DNA from: Arthrobacter sp. D5-1
GTDB lineage: Bacteria > Actinomycetota > Actinomycetes > Actinomycetales > Micrococcaceae
Assembly: GCF_017357425.1 (NCBI RefSeq)
Contig: NZ_CP014571.1
Span: forward strand, 1,426,001-1,490,000
Direction of reading: 5' to 3'
Length of the DNA: 64,000 nucleotides
In this document: positions 63,358-64,000 of the stretch, in pieces
Layout of the letters: every line of letters begins with the position of its first letter
Position numbering within the stretch: the stretch's first letter is position 1
Notes under the pieces: generated by a model
Seen by the model: the letters and a program-made list of their open reading frames with translations, nothing else
What the model was told of the DNA's origin: nothing
Databases searched by the model: none
Made by a program: the position numbers and the translations under genes

Positions 63358-64000
63358 CGTTGCGTTTTCACCGGACCCTCTCCGCTGCCCTTGCCACGGT
63401 CTTGGCAGGCGGGGCGTTGGCGGGTGCGCTGTTGACGGCCCCTGCCGCCACCGCAGACGCGTGGCGCGACAAAGAGTTCTGGCTCAAGGATTCGGGTGTC
63501 ACCAACGCCTGGCAGGTTTCCAAGGGTGCCGGAGTGAAGGTTGCGATCATCGACAGCGGCATTGATGGCAACCACCCGGACCTCAAAGGCGTAGTGGTGG
63601 GCGGGACGGACGTATCGGGCGCGGGAGCACCCAACGGGCAAAAGAGTATTGGTGCCAAGACCGAGCACGGAACCTTGGTTGCCACGATGCTCGCCGGGCG
63701 CGGCCACACCACACCCACGGCCTCGCCTTCACCAACGGGGTCCGCGCCGCCTCCAGTGCCACCCACGGTCCCTCCTGCCGGGGGACCGGATGGGATCATC
63801 GGTGTCGCTCCTGAAGCGCAAATCCTGGCCGTCTCCACCTGGCTCGGATCACCCAACCCGGGTGGCAAAACGGACCAGGAGCAGATTCCGGACGCCGTGC
63901 GCTGGGCCGTGGACAACGGCGCCAAGGTCATCAACATCTCCTTGGGCAGTACCTCGCCGGACTGGCCCCAGAGTTGGGACGCGGCCTTCCTTTATGCAGA
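63354..64000 (+). CDS. S8 family serine peptidase (subtilase), truncated by the window end
   Basis: Secreted subtilisin-like protease of which the first 215 residues are visible. A signal peptide (residues 1 to about 35, with a cleavage-like APAATADA) is followed by the catalytic domain. Catalytic Asp67 is in VAIIDSGIDGNHPD and His105 in KTEHGTLVA; the serine lies outside. A Pro/Thr/Ser-rich insertion (TTPTASPSPTGSAPPPVPP) follows the histidine region. The arrangement recalls mycosins and related actinobacterial subtilases, but without a type VII secretion context here. Confidence 0.9.
   Translation, partial: MTLRFHRTLSAALATVLAGGALAGALLTAPAATADAWRDKEFWLKDSGVTNAWQVSKGAGVKVAIIDSGIDGNHPDLKGVVVGGTDVSGAGAPNGQKSIGAKTEHGTLVATMLAGRGHTTPTASPSPTGSAPPPVPPTVPPAGGPDGIIGVAPEAQILAVSTWLGSPNPGGKTDQEQIPDAVRWAVDNGAKVINISLGSTSPDWPQSWDAAFLYA

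Overview
This 64 kb window is a chromosomal segment of a high-GC actinobacterium, most likely Arthrobacter or Paenarthrobacter. The reasons are strongly G/C-ending codons, frequent GTG/TTG starts, many leaderless-looking starts, and actinobacterial gene neighbourhoods: enolase, DivIC-like protein, DUF501, Ppx/GppA and subtilisin in a row; sdhCDAB next to manC; and a PhnX-like phosphonatase beside an FAD oxidoreductase and a phosphonate transporter. I saw no rRNA, tRNA, CRISPR array, prophage, insertion sequence or replication origin. The genus call rests on recalled gene order and protein resemblance, not on a search.

Layout. 1-3.8 kb: phosphonate locus (PhnD-like lipoprotein, FAD oxidoreductase, GntR regulator, phosphonatase-like hydrolase) around a divergent promoter with a run of Pho-box-like repeats and two perfect palindromes. 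3.8-8.7 kb: DoxX protein, Gfo/Idh/MocA oxidoreductase, remnants of two broken genes joined near 5600, and a MacB-type ABC transporter. 8.8-14.2 kb: ChvE/GguA/GguB-type sugar importer with a ROK repressor; both promoters carry the same operator-like sequence. 14.5-21.5 kb: lysine catabolism by the 5-aminovalerate route (davA, pucR, alr, permease, davB). 21.5-24 kb: PadR and its membrane partner, gamma-carbonic-anhydrase-like protein, methyltransferase. 24-27.5 kb: one-carbon genes purU, glyA (behind a ZTP riboswitch) and folD. 27.5-34.7 kb: DrrABC-type exporter, a small membrane protein, xthA, trpS, a 2'-5' RNA ligase-like protein, YihY and a 50-residue membrane protein. 34.7-40.1 kb: a reduced carbohydrate locus (glycosidase, frameshifted GH43, sugar-binding lipoprotein without permeases) and an alpha/beta hydrolase. 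40.2-45.2 kb: sdhCDAB and manC. 45.3-48.6 kb: M20 amidohydrolase, OhrR/Ohr peroxide defence and a quinone-reductase-like enzyme. 48.8-58.7 kb: nucleoside import and salvage (BMP lipoprotein, ABC ATPase, two permeases, cdd, deoA, add) with two DedA paralogues between deoA and add. 58.7-64 kb: mazG, eno, DivIC-like protein, DUF501, ppx/gppA and a truncated subtilase.

How the genes work together. The clearest modules are capture and breakdown of an aminophosphonate-like compound under phosphate control, sugar import under ROK control, lysine uptake and conversion to 5-aminovalerate, folate one-carbon supply sensed through ZTP, organic peroxide detoxification, and nucleoside import with deamination and phosphorolysis. 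I did not find a wholly undescribed system. The points most worth following are the phosphonate operon with unproven substrate, the racemase and regulator placed inside the davAB locus, the remnant junction near 5600, and a 66-bp palindromic repeat present at least twice.
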